Assembly (NCBI GenBank): GCA_902362725.1
Contig: CABIXM010000003.1
Coordinates: 62,001-126,000 of the forward strand
Direction of reading: 5' to 3'
Length of the DNA stretch: 64,000 nt
DNA from: Clostridiaceae bacterium
GTDB lineage: Bacteria; Bacillota; Clostridia; Lachnospirales; Lachnospiraceae
Below, in pieces: positions 1 to 8,038 of the stretch (its first letter is position 1; every line of letters begins with the position of its first letter). The position numbers were made by a program, and so were the translations under genes. The notes under the pieces were generated by a model, which worked only from the letters and a program-made list of their open reading frames with translations, did no database searches and was not told the origin of the DNA.

Positions 1-1
1 T

Positions 2-772
2 GCAATTTCAAAAAAGATGCATAGGCTTATATGGGAAAAAGTTGAAAGCTGTATTTTTTTAGAAGATGATGTTTTGCCGTCAGTTAGTTTCTTTCGGTAT
101 TGCTCAGAATTACTTGAAAAATATAAAGATGATATGAGAATCAATGTTATTTGTGGGATGAACCATTTGGGAGTCTCCGAAGATGTTAATACGGATTATT
201 TCTTCTCACGGCAAGGCTCTATTTGGGGTTTTGCAATTTGGCGTAGAACATATGAACAATACTGTGATTTCAGTTATGGCAAAGATCCATATATAATGAA
301 ATTATTGAAAAATCAAACCAGACATAATCGCGTGTTTTGGAAACGAATTAAAGCGTACGCAGAACAAGAAGTATATGAAGGTCATATAGCATGGTCGGAA
401 TTTTTTCTCGAATTTAGTATGTATGGACAGAATCAGTTACAAATTATTCCTAAGAAAAATATGATTTCAAATATCGGGTGTACGAAAGATTCTGCACACG
501 CAAATGAATTGAAATTATTACCTAGAGGGTTGAGAAAAATTTTTAAAATGGAAACATATGAGGTTAAGTTCCCGTTAAAACATGCACAGTATGTGATTCC
601 AGATAATGAATATGAAAAAAAGAGAAATGAAATTTTAGCATATAACTATCCAATTAAACTAAAATGGTATGGTTTAGAAATGCTTTTTTTTAAAATCCGA
701 TATGGAAATTGGAAAGAAGCGGTTGGTGTCATAAAAAATAAAATAGGGAGAAAAGTCACAATTGAAAAATGA
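2..772 (+). CDS. Glycosyltransferase-like protein, 5' end outside window
   Basis: The reading frame is open to the left edge of the window, so this is the C-terminal part of a longer protein; the first internal ATG is at 17. The visible part starts in a GT-A-like core: a hydrophobic strand leading to an acidic LEDDV cluster, which resembles the metal/nucleotide-sugar DXD region, followed by a segment (IWGFAIWRRTY) like the acceptor region of GNT-I-like and related bacterial glycosyltransferases. The C-terminal third is basic and without clear motifs. It overlaps the flippase gene downstream by 11 bp, so it belongs to a polysaccharide operon. The role as sugar transferase for a surface polysaccharide is inferred from motif and context; donor and acceptor cannot be told. 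The gene is strongly AT-rich, like the following four genes. Confidence 0.7.
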   Translation, partial: AISKKMHRLIWEKVESCIFLEDDVLPSVSFFRYCSELLEKYKDDMRINVICGMNHLGVSEDVNTDYFFSRQGSIWGFAIWRRTYEQYCDFSYGKDPYIMKLLKNQTRHNRVFWKRIKAYAEQEVYEGHIAWSEFFLEFSMYGQNQLQIIPKKNMISNIGCTKDSAHANELKLLPRGLRKIFKMETYEVKFPLKHAQYVIPDNEYEKKRNEILAYNYPIKLKWYGLEMLFFKIRYGNWKEAVGVIKNKIGRKVTIEK

Positions 773-2210
773 GCAAAATCTTAAAGAACGTGCTATAGAG
801 GGAACGGTATGGAAATTTGCGGAAAAGATAGGAATGCAATTAATATCAATAGTAATTCAAATTGTCTTGGCGAGACTTTTATTGCCAGAAGATTATGGTG
901 TTGTCGGATTATTATCAATATTTATCAGTATATCCGATGTTTTTATTTTGCAAGGGTTTACAACGGCATTAATACAAAAAAGTGAGGCAGATGAATTGGA
1001 TTATTCATCTGTCTTTTTTGCAAATTTAGCAATGTCAATTATAATATATGTTGTTTTTTATATGATTGCGCCAAGTGTAGCTAAATTTTACAAAACGCCA
1101 CAATTAACGGAAGTGATGCGTGTGATGTCAATTAATATTGTAGTAGGCGCCTTTTCTGCAGTTCATAATGCGATAGTGTCAAAAAATCTGGAATTTAGAA
1201 TCAGTTTTATGAGAAATATTGCAAATATAGTTTCACAGGGGATAGTTGGAATTGGCATGGCATGCGCAAATTTTGGCGTATGGTCCTTGGTTGGATCTAA
1301 AATAGTGGGAACGTTAGTAGGAACGATGGTATTGTGTATAACTGTAAAATGGAGACCACAATGTATATTTTCATTTCAAAGAATTAAGTTTTTATTTCGG
1401 TATAGTTCTAAGGTGTTGTGTACAAATCTACTTAATACAATATTTAATAATATGCATTCATTAATTATAGGACGTTTTTTTTCTGCAACAGATGTAGGGT
1501 ATTATCAGCGTGGACAGCAGATTCCGCAGGCAGCGATGATAGCTGTGGATGGAAGCATGTGCGAAGTATTGTACCCTACACTCTCTTTATTACAAAATGA
1601 TTTGGATAAGTTAAAAAAAGCATTGAGACGTTCTATGAAAACCAGCATGTATTTGATTTTACCTATGCTTATGGGACTGGCAGTTACAGCAAGGCAGATG
1701 ACGATTTTATTACTTACAGAAAAATGGTTGCCAAGTGTTCCTTTTATGCAATTAACATGTGCAATTACTGCATTTTGGCCATTGTCAGCAAGAACACATG
1801 CATTAAATGCAATTGGTAGAAGTGATGTAACATTAAAGCTATCAATTATTTCTAAGATTTTGACATTAGTAATGATTTTAATTAGTGTACCGATGGGAAT
1901 TTATGCAATTATGTGGGGAACGCTATTGGCATCAGGAATTTCGTTTTGGATAACCAGTCATTATGCAAATAAATATCTTGGTTACTCATTAAAAGAATTA
2001 ATTCATGATATAGGAAGTCCTATAGCGTTGTCTTGCGGAATGGGAATTTTTGTAATTTTAATTGGAAAGATTGAGATTGGTCTTGCAATGGGATTATTTA
2101 TGCAAATTTTAGGAGGGATTATTTTTTATGTAGGATTATCGGAAATTTTAAAACTTGAACAATATGAATATTTAAAAAATCTTATATTAAATATACTGCA
2201 TAAAAATTAA
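762..2210 (+). CDS. Wzx-type polysaccharide flippase (MOP superfamily)
   Basis: A 482-residue, very hydrophobic protein with about a dozen membrane segments. Its start (LKERAIEGTVWKFAEK) has the amphipathic N-terminal helix usual in the PST/MOP flippases that move lipid-linked repeat units across the membrane. The start is TTG at 762, supported by a GGGAG ribosome site at 746-750. It overlaps the upstream glycosyltransferase by 11 bp, suggesting translational coupling. A hairpin terminator follows at 2235-2260. The flippase of the surface-glycan pathway is the best assignment; a teichuronic-acid-type exporter of the same family is equally possible. Family assignment is firm, substrate unknown. 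Confidence 0.85.
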   Translation: MKNEQNLKERAIEGTVWKFAEKIGMQLISIVIQIVLARLLLPEDYGVVGLLSIFISISDVFILQGFTTALIQKSEADELDYSSVFFANLAMSIIIYVVFYMIAPSVAKFYKTPQLTEVMRVMSINIVVGAFSAVHNAIVSKNLEFRISFMRNIANIVSQGIVGIGMACANFGVWSLVGSKIVGTLVGTMVLCITVKWRPQCIFSFQRIKFLFRYSSKVLCTNLLNTIFNNMHSLIIGRFFSATDVGYYQRGQQIPQAAMIAVDGSMCEVLYPTLSLLQNDLDKLKKALRRSMKTSMYLILPMLMGLAVTARQMTILLLTEKWLPSVPFMQLTCAITAFWPLSARTHALNAIGRSDVTLKLSIISKILTLVMILISVPMGIYAIMWGTLLASGISFWITSHYANKYLGYSLKELIHDIGSPIALSCGMGIFVILIGKIEIGLAMGLFMQILGGIIFYVGLSEILKLEQYEYLKNLILNILHKN

Positions 2211-2234
2211 AGAATTGTATTTTCAGTGTTAAAT

Positions 2235-2260
2235 AAAGAGAGCTAAGTAGCTCTTTTTTT
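2235..2260 (+). terminator. Rho-independent terminator after flippase gene
   Basis: AGAGCT (2239-2244) pairs with AGCTCT (2249-2254) around an AAGT loop. The stem extends outward through a G:U pair and A:T pairs, and is followed by a run of seven T. It lies between the flippase and the aminotransferase gene, whose ribosome site starts only about 10 bp later. The aminotransferase gene therefore needs either readthrough or a promoter overlapping this region. Confidence 0.75.
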
Positions 2261-2284
2261 GTTGCAGAAAAGGAGAAAAGTGCG

Positions 2285-3385
2285 ATGGAAATATTAGTAA
2301 CACGATCATCAATGCCGTCATATGAAGAATATTGCAAGGAAATAAAAGATATATGGGACAGTCATTGGTTGACAAATATGGGAACAAAGCATAGAGAGTT
2401 AGAACAAAATTTGGAAGAATATTTGGAAGTCCCGCATGTGACATTGTATACCAATGGTCATCTGGCATTGGAAAATGCGATTGCAGCATTGAATTTGCCG
2501 GAGGGAGGTGAAGTTATTACTACTCCATTTACATTTGCATCGACTACACATGCTATAGTACGCAATCGTCTAATTCCGGTATTTTGCGATATTAATACAG
2601 AGGATTACACGATAGATGTGACTAAAATAGAGAGTTTAATTACAGATAAAACAGTAGCCATTGTTCCGGTACATGTATATGGAAATATTTGTGATGTTGA
2701 AGAGATAGAGCGGATTGCCGGGAAATATGGACTGAAAGTAATTTATGACGCAGCCCATGCTTTTGCAGTGAAATACAAGGGAATTTCATCTGCATGTTTC
2801 GGAGATGCTGCGATGTTTAGTTTTCATGCAACGAAAGTATTTAATACGATAGAGGGTGGCGCAGTATGCTTTAAGAATGATTCCTGGGTACAACTTCTGA
2901 ATGATATGAAAAATTTCGGTATTCGGGATCAGGAAACAGTAGCATATGTGGGTGGAAATGCGAAAATGAATGAATTCCAGGCAGCAATGGGAATTTGTAA
3001 TTTAAGACATTTAGAAGATGAAATTGCTAAGCGGAGAAAAGTTGTTGAACATTATAGAGAAAGACTTTCAGGTGTAGAAGGAATTAAATTATGTGCATCC
3101 CAAAAAGATGTAGAATCTAATTACGCATATTTTCCAGTGATTTTTGATGGCTATAAGTATACGCGAAATGAAATATTTACCATGTTAGCAGAAGCAAGCA
3201 TTGGGGCGCGAAAGTATTTCTTTCCACTTACCAACAGTTTTGAATGCTATAGAAATTATCCGACAGCTGGGGCAGAAAAAACGCCAATAGCTCAGCATAC
3301 GGCACTTAGAGTATTGACTTTACCATTGTATGCTGAATTGAGTTTGGAAGATGTAGATAAAATTTGTAATATCATTTTAGTATAA
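2285..3385 (+). CDS. DegT/DnrJ/EryC1 family sugar aminotransferase
   Basis: A 366-residue PLP-dependent enzyme of the DegT/DnrJ/EryC1/StrS family, about the usual length. Visible hallmarks are the N-terminal TNGHLALENAI segment (the cofactor-phosphate region), the aspartate in VIYDAAHAF that contacts the PLP ring nitrogen, and the Schiff-base lysine in SFHATKVFN. These enzymes transfer an amino group to keto-sugar nucleotides; the sequence looks closest to the VioA/FdtB-type enzymes acting on dTDP-4-keto or 3-keto-6-deoxyhexoses, but that substrate assignment is inference. Start ATG with an AGGAG site at 2271-2275. The ATP-grasp gene follows 12 bp later, suggesting that the amino group made here could be the acceptor of an amide bond. 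Confidence 0.88.
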   Translation: MEILVTRSSMPSYEEYCKEIKDIWDSHWLTNMGTKHRELEQNLEEYLEVPHVTLYTNGHLALENAIAALNLPEGGEVITTPFTFASTTHAIVRNRLIPVFCDINTEDYTIDVTKIESLITDKTVAIVPVHVYGNICDVEEIERIAGKYGLKVIYDAAHAFAVKYKGISSACFGDAAMFSFHATKVFNTIEGGAVCFKNDSWVQLLNDMKNFGIRDQETVAYVGGNAKMNEFQAAMGICNLRHLEDEIAKRRKVVEHYRERLSGVEGIKLCASQKDVESNYAYFPVIFDGYKYTRNEIFTMLAEASIGARKYFFPLTNSFECYRNYPTAGAEKTPIAQHTALRVLTLPLYAELSLEDVDKICNIILV

Positions 3386-3397
3386 GGAGAACATATC

Positions 3398-4396
3398 ATG
3401 AAAACTGTATTAATTACATCCACTGGATCTGTAGCAACAGATATTACATTAAAAAGTTTAAAACGTATGGGATTCCGTGTGGTTGGCTGTAATATTTACC
3501 CCAAGGAATGGATTGTAGAATCTTGTGAGGTAGATGCTTTTTATCAAGCTCCTCCGGTGTCTGAACAGAAAAGGTATCTCGCATTTATGAAAGAGCTTTG
3601 TATTAAGGAAAAAATTGAATATTTGTTTCCTATGATTGATTATGAAATTGATCTTTTGAATTGTAACCGGGAATGGTTTGAAGAACATGGAGTGACGCTT
3701 TGCATGTCTTCGAAAGAATCACTGGATATTATTCGTAATAAGAAGAAACTTGCTGATTTTGTTGAAGCAGAGTGCCCTAGAACCCAGTCGATTCCAACCA
3801 AAATGTTACGTGATATTCAGAGGCTAGAATGGAGGTTCCCAGTTGTATGCAAGCCATATAATGGACGTAGTAGCCAAGGACTAAAGTATATCTATAATCA
3901 GGAAGAATGGGATAATTTCGTTTCAACAGCAGATAAAGATGTTTATATTGTGGAACCATTTATTGAAGGGCCGCTTGTAATGGTGGAAATTGTTCGGCAA
4001 ATTGAACCTCATAAAGTGATTGCCATGACACGCCGGGAACTTATTTCAACGCCACATGGCTGTTCAACTACGGTTTACGTATATGAAGATAAGGAATTGG
4101 AAGAAGCATCGAAGATTTTGGCGGATAAATTGAATGTTTGGGGAGATGTAAATTTTGAGTATATTCTTGATAAAGATGGAAAGTACCATTTAGTAGAATG
4201 CAACCCACGTTTTTCGGCTGGTTGTGAGTTTTCTTGCATGGGAGGATATGATTACATTGAAAATCATATGAAATGCTTTATGGGAAAAGAAATTGAAGAT
4301 GCTCACTTTAAACACAGCATGATAATTGCAAGAAAGTATGAAGAATATATTACTGCAGTTGATGTAGATGTGGAATATCAGAACACGTGTCATTAA
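3398..4396 (+). CDS. ATP-grasp carboxylate-amine ligase-like protein
   Basis: A 332-residue protein. It has an N-terminal Rossmann-like preATP-grasp domain (MKTVLITSTGSVATD), a central ATP-grasp fold (VVCKPYNGRSSQG, then EPFIEGPLVMVEI) and the metal-binding LVECNPRFSAGCEF strand. The arrangement resembles carbamoyl-phosphate-synthase-like ATP-grasp enzymes. These activate a carboxylate as acyl phosphate and join it to an amine. The position directly after a sugar aminotransferase gene suggests that it decorates an amino sugar or couples an amino acid to the glycan; this is inference. Ribosome site AAGGAG begins inside the preceding stop codon region. AT-rich like its neighbours. Confidence 0.8.
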   Translation: MKTVLITSTGSVATDITLKSLKRMGFRVVGCNIYPKEWIVESCEVDAFYQAPPVSEQKRYLAFMKELCIKEKIEYLFPMIDYEIDLLNCNREWFEEHGVTLCMSSKESLDIIRNKKKLADFVEAECPRTQSIPTKMLRDIQRLEWRFPVVCKPYNGRSSQGLKYIYNQEEWDNFVSTADKDVYIVEPFIEGPLVMVEIVRQIEPHKVIAMTRRELISTPHGCSTTVYVYEDKELEEASKILADKLNVWGDVNFEYILDKDGKYHLVECNPRFSAGCEFSCMGGYDYIENHMKCFMGKEIEDAHFKHSMIIARKYEEYITAVDVDVEYQNTCH

Positions 4397-4418
4397 TTAT
4401 GAAAAAGAGGAACAGAGA

Positions 4419-5762
4419 ATGGAATTTTCAGCATTAAGTTTATTATATGATGTCGCATGGATGTCTGCGTTGATGCTAATTGCAAAAGTGATCCGAAGTA
4501 AGGTTCGTTTTATTCAGAAGCTTTATATCCCTTCTGCGCTAATTGCAGGATTTATGGGATTATTTGCGGGAAAACAATTTCTAAATATAATTCCCTTCAG
4601 TTCTGAAATCTCAAATTATGCGGGTATTTTGATTGCTTTTGTTTTTGGTTCTATGTTTATCGGAAATAAGACAAAGGTTTCGTTCAAACAGATGTTTAAC
4701 TCTGTTGGTGATAGCTTTCTGGTAAATGCGGCGGCAGAAATTACACAGTTTGGACTATTTATTTTGATTGGTATTGCAGTTTTTCCACTTTTTTTTAGGA
4801 ACATTAATCCTGCTTTCGGGCTTATGCTTCCAGCGGGATTTGTCGGAGGCCATGGGACGGCAGCAGCAATCGGAGGTGTTCTGGTAGACAGTGGATGGAC
4901 TGATGCAACAAGTATTGGGCAAACATTTGCAACAATTGGTTTGCTAGGCGGTATTCTAGGCGGTGTAACAATGATTAATATTGGCGCTCGTAAAGGGAAC
5001 ACTGCAATTATTAAAAGCGTAGAAGAACTTCAAGAAGAAATGTTGACAGGCTTAGTGCAGGAAGATGAGCGGAGCGAGTTTGGTCGAAATACTGTTAATG
5101 CGATGTCAATTGATACACTCACATGGCATTTTTCATTGATTTTAGTAGCTGTGGGTATGGCGTATGGTGTGAATATAGTATTAAAAAACTTATTACCATC
5201 AGTTTCTTTTCCAGTATATGGTCTCGCACTGGTGTGTAGTATTGTCTTGCAGGGAATCTTGAAACTAGTTGATCTCGATGAATATGTTGATAAGAAAATT
5301 ATTACTCATATTGGTAGTAGTGCAACAGATTACCTTGTTGCATTTGGTGTGGCATCTATCAATATCAGTGTTGTGGTGAAATATCTTGTCCCGATTATTG
5401 TGTTTTCGGTGTTAGGTTTCATTTTTGTTATTGCTTGGTTTTGGATTATTTCGCCAAGGTTTTTCAGAAACTATTGGTTTGAAAGGGGCATCTATATCTT
5501 CGGGCTGTCCACGGGGGTGATGGCAACAGGTGTGATTTTACTTCGAGTAACAGATCCAGAATTTAAATCAGGAGTACTAGAAGATTTTGGATTTGCATGG
5601 ATTTTTCTCTCTTTTATGGATATGTTTTTGGTTTCATTTTCACCAATGTTTATTCTAAAAGGTACAGGAGTTCTTTATAGTGTAATTTTGTTATTGGCTG
5701 CAATAATTAGTTTAGTTGTCTGTAAAGTTGTATTTAAAAAAAAGACAAATAAAAAAGAATGA
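4419..5762 (+). CDS. Sodium/glutamate symporter (GltS)-like membrane protein
   Basis: A 447-residue integral membrane protein with about ten hydrophobic segments in two halves. The first half carries GFVGGHGTAAAIGG, matching the GGHGT-type re-entrant loop signature of GltS sodium:glutamate symporters. The second half has GLSTGVMATGVILL at the equivalent place. I start it at 4419 because AAAGAGG (4404-4410) is well spaced for that ATG; an upstream in-frame ATG at 4368 would overlap the ATP-grasp gene and lacks a ribosome site. GltS proteins import glutamate or related dicarboxylates with sodium. Here it ends the AT-rich polysaccharide block, so it may supply an amino acid to the ATP-grasp enzyme, which is speculation. 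Confidence 0.82.
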   Translation: MEFSALSLLYDVAWMSALMLIAKVIRSKVRFIQKLYIPSALIAGFMGLFAGKQFLNIIPFSSEISNYAGILIAFVFGSMFIGNKTKVSFKQMFNSVGDSFLVNAAAEITQFGLFILIGIAVFPLFFRNINPAFGLMLPAGFVGGHGTAAAIGGVLVDSGWTDATSIGQTFATIGLLGGILGGVTMINIGARKGNTAIIKSVEELQEEMLTGLVQEDERSEFGRNTVNAMSIDTLTWHFSLILVAVGMAYGVNIVLKNLLPSVSFPVYGLALVCSIVLQGILKLVDLDEYVDKKIITHIGSSATDYLVAFGVASINISVVVKYLVPIIVFSVLGFIFVIAWFWIISPRFFRNYWFERGIYIFGLSTGVMATGVILLRVTDPEFKSGVLEDFGFAWIFLSFMDMFLVSFSPMFILKGTGVLYSVILLLAAIISLVVCKVVFKKKTNKKE

Positions 5763-5861
5763 GATGAAATCGGTTAAAGAAATTGAGAGAATGGTAAATT
5801 ATTAGATTTGCGGTAAAATAAGCGGCAAAATTTTGTGTGTATTAAAAATTCGTTTTTGGAT

Positions 5862-5895
5862 GAAGAGAGCCCCGCCATCCGGCGGGGCTCTCTTC
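5862..5895. terminator. Perfect 15-bp inverted repeat, probable bidirectional terminator
   Basis: Positions 5862-5876 and 5881-5895 are perfect reverse complements around a 4-base ATCC loop, GC-rich at the tip. It lies between the end of the GltS-like gene (5762) and the stop codon of the reverse-strand Rpn-like pseudogene (5900). There is no clean T run on either side, so it may be a weak terminator or an mRNA end-protecting stem. The rest of 5763-5899 is AT-rich and shows nothing else. Confidence 0.6.
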
Positions 5896-5899
5896 AACC

Positions 5900-6753
5900 C
5901 TACAATTTGAATTCTGCCATCAAGGTATCTCGATAAGTAGGATCTTCTGTAGCACGTTTGGCATCATCGATGCGGTTACAGCTAAGAAGCTTGTTGATGA
6001 GGGAAGACATTTTAGATAAAGCTTCCTGAGCTCCAAGGCGTCGATTCTCTTCTAACCTTCCGGCAAACAATTCTTCCAATGCTTCACACATAAGCTGTTC
6101 ATCTCCTTCTTTCATAGAATTGGCGCGGATAAGCACATTTAAGAAGGTCTGATATAATGGGTCATCCTCGTGAGCTTTATAGGCCAGACCGAGCTGCTCA
6201 AGAGGCGTATCTTTCGTAAGATGATTGGTCAGACAGGAAAGCCAGAGATATTGCTCATGGGGCAGTTCCGGTAAGATAATCAGTTGGACAGGAATGAATC
6301 CTATATGTATATAATATAATCCGTCGATGATTTTTTCAACGGGATCTTTCGTATTTTCAAGGGAATTTTTCGGATGTAAGAAATCAGGATTCTGGGGTGA
6401 CGATGGGTCATGAGGGTTAAAGTAATCTCATGGATAGCTTGGTGCTGCTTCAGGTAATCGGGAATGCTGAGCGCATAGGACTGAGCTTTGAAAAAGTTAC
6501 TGATTGTCATAGACTCGTCCGGGCCCTTATAGTCGATGATGTTGTATCGACGAAAGATACGTCCGATAGGGGACGTGAGAGGTGGGGCGTCCGGAGCTTT
6601 GATGATCAGACAGTCTGTTCGGCGTTTTCCTCGATTAAGGGGATACTCGGGATGATAAGTAAGATAGTCCCGGTGTTCAGCCAGCTCAATCTGGAGCCCG
6701 GCTACGGCAGCTGCGTGCCAGTTGATATGGTTCCTTGGTTTAGATGATTTCAT
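5900..6753 (-). pseudogene. Rpn-like PD-(D/E)XK nuclease/transposase family, copy 1, frameshifted
   Basis: This is a close copy (about nine in ten bases by eye) of the intact gene at 11871-12761. Reading from the ATG at 6753, the product matches copy 2 through the nuclease core (RRTDCLI, then IDYKG). It then goes out of frame at a T run on the plus strand: five T at 6366-6370 here, six T at 12373-12378 in copy 2. The remainder, to the TAG at 5900, is intact in the other frame and again matches copy 2. One single-base indel therefore explains the break. It also lacks most of the GxQ repeat hinge of copy 2. Remnant or phase-variable gene cannot be decided from one sequence; sequencing error at the homopolymer is also possible. 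Confidence 0.85.
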
Positions 6754-6803
6754 GCAATAGAAAATACCTCCTTGATGTATTGTTTCAAATTCATGGGGAA
6801 ATA

Positions 6804-6867
6804 CTTCACAGACCTGTGAAGATGAATTGAACAGATAAAGTATAGCATGCGGGGAAGAGAGAAACAA
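6804..6867 (-). promoter_or_regulatory. Promoter and dyad upstream of Rpn-like copy 1
   Basis: On the minus strand: -35 TTGTTT (6867-6862), 17-bp spacer, -10 TATACT (6844-6839). An 18-bp palindrome, CTTCACAG-AC-CTGTGAAG (6804-6821), lies downstream of the start point and about 50 nt before the start codon. The same arrangement precedes copy 2 and, with different sequence, copy 3. Confidence 0.6.
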
Positions 6868-6907
6868 GGAATTTATGGAAATTTAAGAATATGGAAATAT
6901 GTGTGCG

Positions 6908-6931
6908 AAAAGGGCCGTCAGGTCCTTTTTT
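6908..6931 (+). terminator. Terminator-like hairpin upstream of capE
   Basis: AAAAGGGCC (6908-6916), GTCA loop, GGTCC followed by six T (6921-6931). It faces rightward between the Rpn-like pseudogene and capE. It may be the original terminator of the polysaccharide operon on the left, now separated from it by the Rpn-like insertion. Otherwise it could be an attenuator for capE. Confidence 0.6.
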
Positions 6932-6979
6932 CGTGCGCGTTTTTATAAATCAAAATGTTATAATAAAGGAGATTGTAGT

Positions 6980-8026
6980 ATGGCAACTTCAAAATTTTTT
7001 AAAGACAAAACCCTGATGATTACCGGAGGTACCGGTTCTTTTGGTTCTACCGTATTAAAACATTTCCTGGATTCTGATCTGAAGGAAATCCGTATCTTTT
7101 CCCGCGATGAGAAGAAGCAGGACGATATGCGGCATGAATTGCAGGCAAAGCATCCGGAACTGGCAGGCAAGGTAAAGTTTTATATCGGAGATGTGAGAAA
7201 TATGCGTTCCGTACAGGACGCGATGCCCGGCGTAGACTATATTTTCCATGCGGCAGCCCTGAAGCAGGTACCGTCCTGCGAGTTTTTCCCTATGGAGGCC
7301 GTTCGCACCAATGTGGAGGGTACCGATAATGTGCTTCACGCAGCCATTGACGCAGGGGTTCAGCGTATCGTATGTCTGTCTACGGATAAGGCTGCTTATC
7401 CCATCAACGCCATGGGTATTTCCAAGGCTATGATGGAGAAGGTGATCGGAGCCAATGCCCGCGTGGCAGCAGGAAAAACCACGATTTGCTGTACCCGTTA
7501 CGGGAATGTCATGTGCAGCCGTGGTTCGGTAATTCCGCTCTTTATCGATCAGATTAAGGCAGGTAATCCGCTGACCATCACAGACCCGAATATGACCCGT
7601 TTCCTGATGAATCTGGATGAGGCAGTGGCATTGGTTATGTTTGCTTTTGAGCATGGGGAACCGGGCGATCTCTTCGTGCAGAAATCAGACGCCAGCACCA
7701 TCGGAGATCTGGCGAAGGCGGTACAGCAGCTCTTTGGCGATACTGGTACGCATATCATCGGAACACGTCATGGAGAGAAGCTGTTTGAGACACTGATGAC
7801 CAATGAGGAGTGCATGCGCAGCGTGGACATGGGCGATTATTACCGGGTACTTCCGGACGGCAGGGATCTGAATTATGATAAGTTCTTTGTAAAGGGACAA
7901 GTTCAGACCATGGCAAATGAAGCCTATACCAGCCACAATACGCAGCGCCTGGATGTGGAGGGAACCGTAAAGAAGATTCTGACTACGGACTATGTAAAGG
8001 AAGCTCTTGAAAATTGGAAGAAATAG
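6980..8026 (+). CDS. capE: UDP-GlcNAc 4,6-dehydratase/5-epimerase (CapE/FnlA type)
   Basis: A 348-residue extended short-chain dehydrogenase. It has the NAD(P)-binding glycine motif TGGTGSFG near the N-terminus, the FHAAALKQVP segment typical of CapD/FlaA1-like dehydratases, and the catalytic SKAMMEK region (MGISKAMMEK). Known family members (CapE, FnlA, WbjB) convert UDP-GlcNAc to a 4-keto-6-deoxy sugar with C5 inversion, the first step to UDP-N-acetyl-L-fucosamine. The start at 6980 has AAGGAG at 6967-6972; the frame is open further upstream to 6899, but without a ribosome site. CapF and CapG type genes follow with gaps of 12 bp and -1 bp, which strongly supports the pathway. Confidence 0.9.
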   Translation: MATSKFFKDKTLMITGGTGSFGSTVLKHFLDSDLKEIRIFSRDEKKQDDMRHELQAKHPELAGKVKFYIGDVRNMRSVQDAMPGVDYIFHAAALKQVPSCEFFPMEAVRTNVEGTDNVLHAAIDAGVQRIVCLSTDKAAYPINAMGISKAMMEKVIGANARVAAGKTTICCTRYGNVMCSRGSVIPLFIDQIKAGNPLTITDPNMTRFLMNLDEAVALVMFAFEHGEPGDLFVQKSDASTIGDLAKAVQQLFGDTGTHIIGTRHGEKLFETLMTNEECMRSVDMGDYYRVLPDGRDLNYDKFFVKGQVQTMANEAYTSHNTQRLDVEGTVKKILTTDYVKEALENWKK

Positions 8027-8038
8027 GAGAGAGATAAA

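Noticed and set aside
5900..6867. Reading Rpn-like copy 1 as two separate small genes
   Set aside because: Both pieces align end to end with the intact copy 2; a single missing T explains the split.
6957..6966. TATAAT at 6959-6964 as a -10 box of capE
   Set aside because: It is only 15 bp from the start codon, so the transcript would begin within the ribosome site.
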